6,114 nucleotides of DNA from an uncultured Clostridia bacterium. Lineage in GTDB: Bacteria; Bacillota; Clostridia; TANB77; CAG-508. Both the position numbers and the translations under genes were made by a program. The stretch is taken from assembly GCA_949935895.1 (NCBI GenBank), contig CATLGL010000084.1, forward strand, positions 1 to 6,114, read 5' to 3'. Below are positions 5,077 to 6,114 of this stretch, in pieces. The notes under the pieces are model-generated. The model saw only the letters and a program-made list of their open reading frames with translations. It ran no database searches and was not told where the DNA came from. Every line of letters begins with the position of its first letter. Position 1 is the stretch's first letter.

Positions 5077-5978
5077 ATTTACCACACCTTTCTATAATAT
5101 CGATTCCAACAAGTCCTGTGTATGCACCATTTTTAGTTAGACTTTTGTCATAAATTCCAATAATAACATTTGACAAATCTGTTGTATTTTCTTCTAATTT
5201 AATCTCTAATTTATCTGCTATAAAGCCTAATAATAATCCATTTTGTTTTCCTAATGATGAAAAAGGAATTATTCGAAATTTTAACATATCTTCATTTGCA
5301 ATTTGTGATAAAATGTTATCATCTTTTCCCTCCAATATATCATTTAAATGATATATTATTTTTTTTGGAATAAGCTTTTCTAGTTGAATGGATTCTATTA
5401 CAATAACAGGCATCCCACTAATTGGGTCTTTTAGTAAATTTCCTGTATCAATAAAAGCTTTTATCGTTTTTTTGTTATTACCAAGAAAAACTGTAATATC
5501 ACAAAACATATCTTTTTTAGAAAGCCTTCCTTTTACTATTTTAAATGCAATATTAACAATAACAAAACCTACTATTCCTCCTAGTAATGCAATTTTAATA
5601 GGGTAAGTACCGTGTTAATACTCCATTTCGCATTAAAATATCTTGTGGTCTAATAAAATATAAAAATGCAAATGCACATCCTCCAAAAGCAAATGATACT
5701 AAATAGAAAATTATAAGTTCTTTTACCAATTGTTTTGCATTTGAGGGAAAAAATGCAATATATACCATTACAACAGATAATAAAATTTTAAATAAAATGT
5801 TAGAATATACTTGCAGTACTGGCACAAAAGACAAAATAGAATATATACCACCAATTAAACTTGAGAAAAAAATTCTGAATCCCTTTATTTTTGTTTTATG
5901 AATCAACCCAGTAGCAAACAATATAATATAATTCATACATAGATTTTCTAATAAAATGATATCTAAATATATTGTCAC
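5048..5978 (-). CDS. spoIIGA: Sporulation sigma-E processing aspartic protease SpoIIGA, read through a +1 frameshift at CGG
   Basis: SpoIIGA is a septal membrane protease that cleaves pro-SigE. I choose the GTG at 5978, which has AGGAGG (complement of 5987-5992) 8 nt upstream and begins MTIYLDIILLENL, as the family does; an open frame back to 6026 has no ribosome binding site. Residues 1-122 contain about four to five membrane segments. The zero frame then reads CGG TAC TTA CCC TAT TAA. Skipping C at 5612 gives NGVLTGTYPIKIALLGG, a further membrane segment, and the cytoplasmic protease domain with the catalytic motif IDTGN (Asp177) followed by DPISGMPVIVIE. The whole is 309 residues, the same as Bacillus SpoIIGA. 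Its stop lies inside sigE, so the two are translationally coupled neighbours driven by one promoter. Confidence 0.95.
5610..5612 (-). other. +1 frameshift site CGG (spoIIGA)
   Basis: The context is ACA CGG TAC T. Skipping C gives ACA GGT ACT TAC CCT (T-G-T-Y-P), and the open frame runs to the protease domain. The zero frame ends four codons later at TAA. Confidence 0.85.
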
Positions 5979-6017
5979 AACTGTTTCCTCCTTTTGTCCT
6001 TGGCTTATTGTTTTTTT

Positions 6018-6050
6018 ATTGTACAACGTTTTTTATAAAAAATGTGTCAA
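6018..6050 (-). promoter_or_regulatory. spoIIG-type promoter with a 21-bp spacer
   Basis: On the minus strand, a consensus TTGACA (6050-6045) and TACAAT (6023-6018) are separated by 21 bp. The Bacillus spoIIG promoter is known for an overlong spacer of about 22 bp and for needing phosphorylated Spo0A to fire. The -35 overlaps TGTCAAAA on the opposite strand, close to a Spo0A box (TGTCGAA). The leader to the GTG is about 33 nt. This suggests Spo0A control of spoIIGA-sigE. Confidence 0.6.
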
Positions 6051-6067
6051 AACTTAGGGAAGAAAAA

Positions 6068-6107
6068 AAGAAATAATCGAGCACTTTCGATTATTTCTTC
6101 GTTTTTT
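6068..6107. terminator. Bidirectional terminator upstream of spoIIGA
   Basis: A 13-bp perfect stem (6068-6080 with 6087-6099, six-base loop) is followed on the plus strand by T6 (6102-6107). On the minus strand it is followed by a T7 run (complement of 6063-6069). It most likely ends a minus-strand gene beyond the window edge and so isolates the spoIIGA promoter. Confidence 0.85.
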
Positions 6108-6114
6108 ATTAGTT

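Noticed and set aside
1172..5978. Explaining the five frameshifts as sequencing or assembly errors
   Set aside because: Not excluded, but disfavoured. The extra base is always a coding-strand C before an in-frame GGN on either genomic strand, mostly not in a homopolymer. GG in other codon phases and in ribosome binding sites never shows it.
3530..5978. Pseudogenisation of sigG, sigE and spoIIGA in a lineage losing sporulation
   Set aside because: All motifs, the catalytic DTGN, full lengths and ribosome binding sites are intact. There is no substitution-type nonsense codon and no indel of another type. Random decay would not pick the same CGG codon five times.
1..6114. CRISPR array, tRNA, rRNA, insertion sequence or prophage signs
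   Set aside because: I saw no spacer-repeat pattern apart from the coding 42-bp repeat, no cloverleaf, and no transposase or integrase motifs.

Overview
The window comes from a low-GC, endospore-forming Firmicute of the class Clostridia. This rests on the very AT-rich sequence, AGGAGG-type ribosome binding sites, AGA/CGT/CGA arginine usage, and a set of sporulation genes: spoIIGA, sigE, sigG, bofA and a DUF2508/YaaL gene. An uncultured gut lineage is plausible but cannot be proven here.

Layout. Positions 1-342 hold the first 114 codons of mutL (minus strand), followed by a 159-residue coiled-coil protein built from 14-residue repeats (532-1011, minus). Positions 1172-1474 hold two tiny Cys/Gly-rich proteins with a hydrophobic core (plus strand), closed by a strong terminator at 1520-1560. 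Next on the minus strand are an acidic 34-residue peptide gene (1585-1689) with its own consensus promoter, bofA (1741-2034), a DUF2508 gene (2106-2399) and a cation/Ca2+ exchanger (2497-3348). sigG runs on the plus strand (3530-4304) and converges on the spoIIGA-sigE operon (minus, 5978 down to 4337). The operon has a spoIIG-type promoter with a 21-bp spacer at 6018-6050. A bidirectional terminator at 6068-6107 closes the window.

How the genes work together. SpoIIGA is the membrane protease that processes pro-SigE in the mother cell, SigG is the late forespore sigma factor, and BofA belongs to the family that restrains SigK processing. The two Cys-rich peptides may be spore-surface proteins (inference). 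sigG points the opposite way from the usual spoIIGA-sigE-sigG tandem.

Main discovery candidate. Four genes (sigG, sigE, spoIIGA and the first Cys-rich peptide) are interrupted by five +1 frameshifts, two of them in sigE. All five have the same form: an in-frame CGG codon where homologues need only GGN (Gly), so skipping the C restores the whole conserved protein at normal length (SigG 257, SigE 245, SpoIIGA 309 aa). A sixth in-frame CGG, in bofA, gives after the same skip an 88-residue product of normal BofA size. Only one other in-frame CGG occurs among the genes called here, in the 34-residue peptide. The zero frame hits a stop directly after CGG at three of the five sites and within five codons at the others. 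The pattern suggests that CGG is not an ordinary sense codon here but a recurrent +1 frameshift (or quadruplet CGGN) signal, concentrated in sporulation genes. A sequencing artefact is the main alternative and is weighed in the findings.
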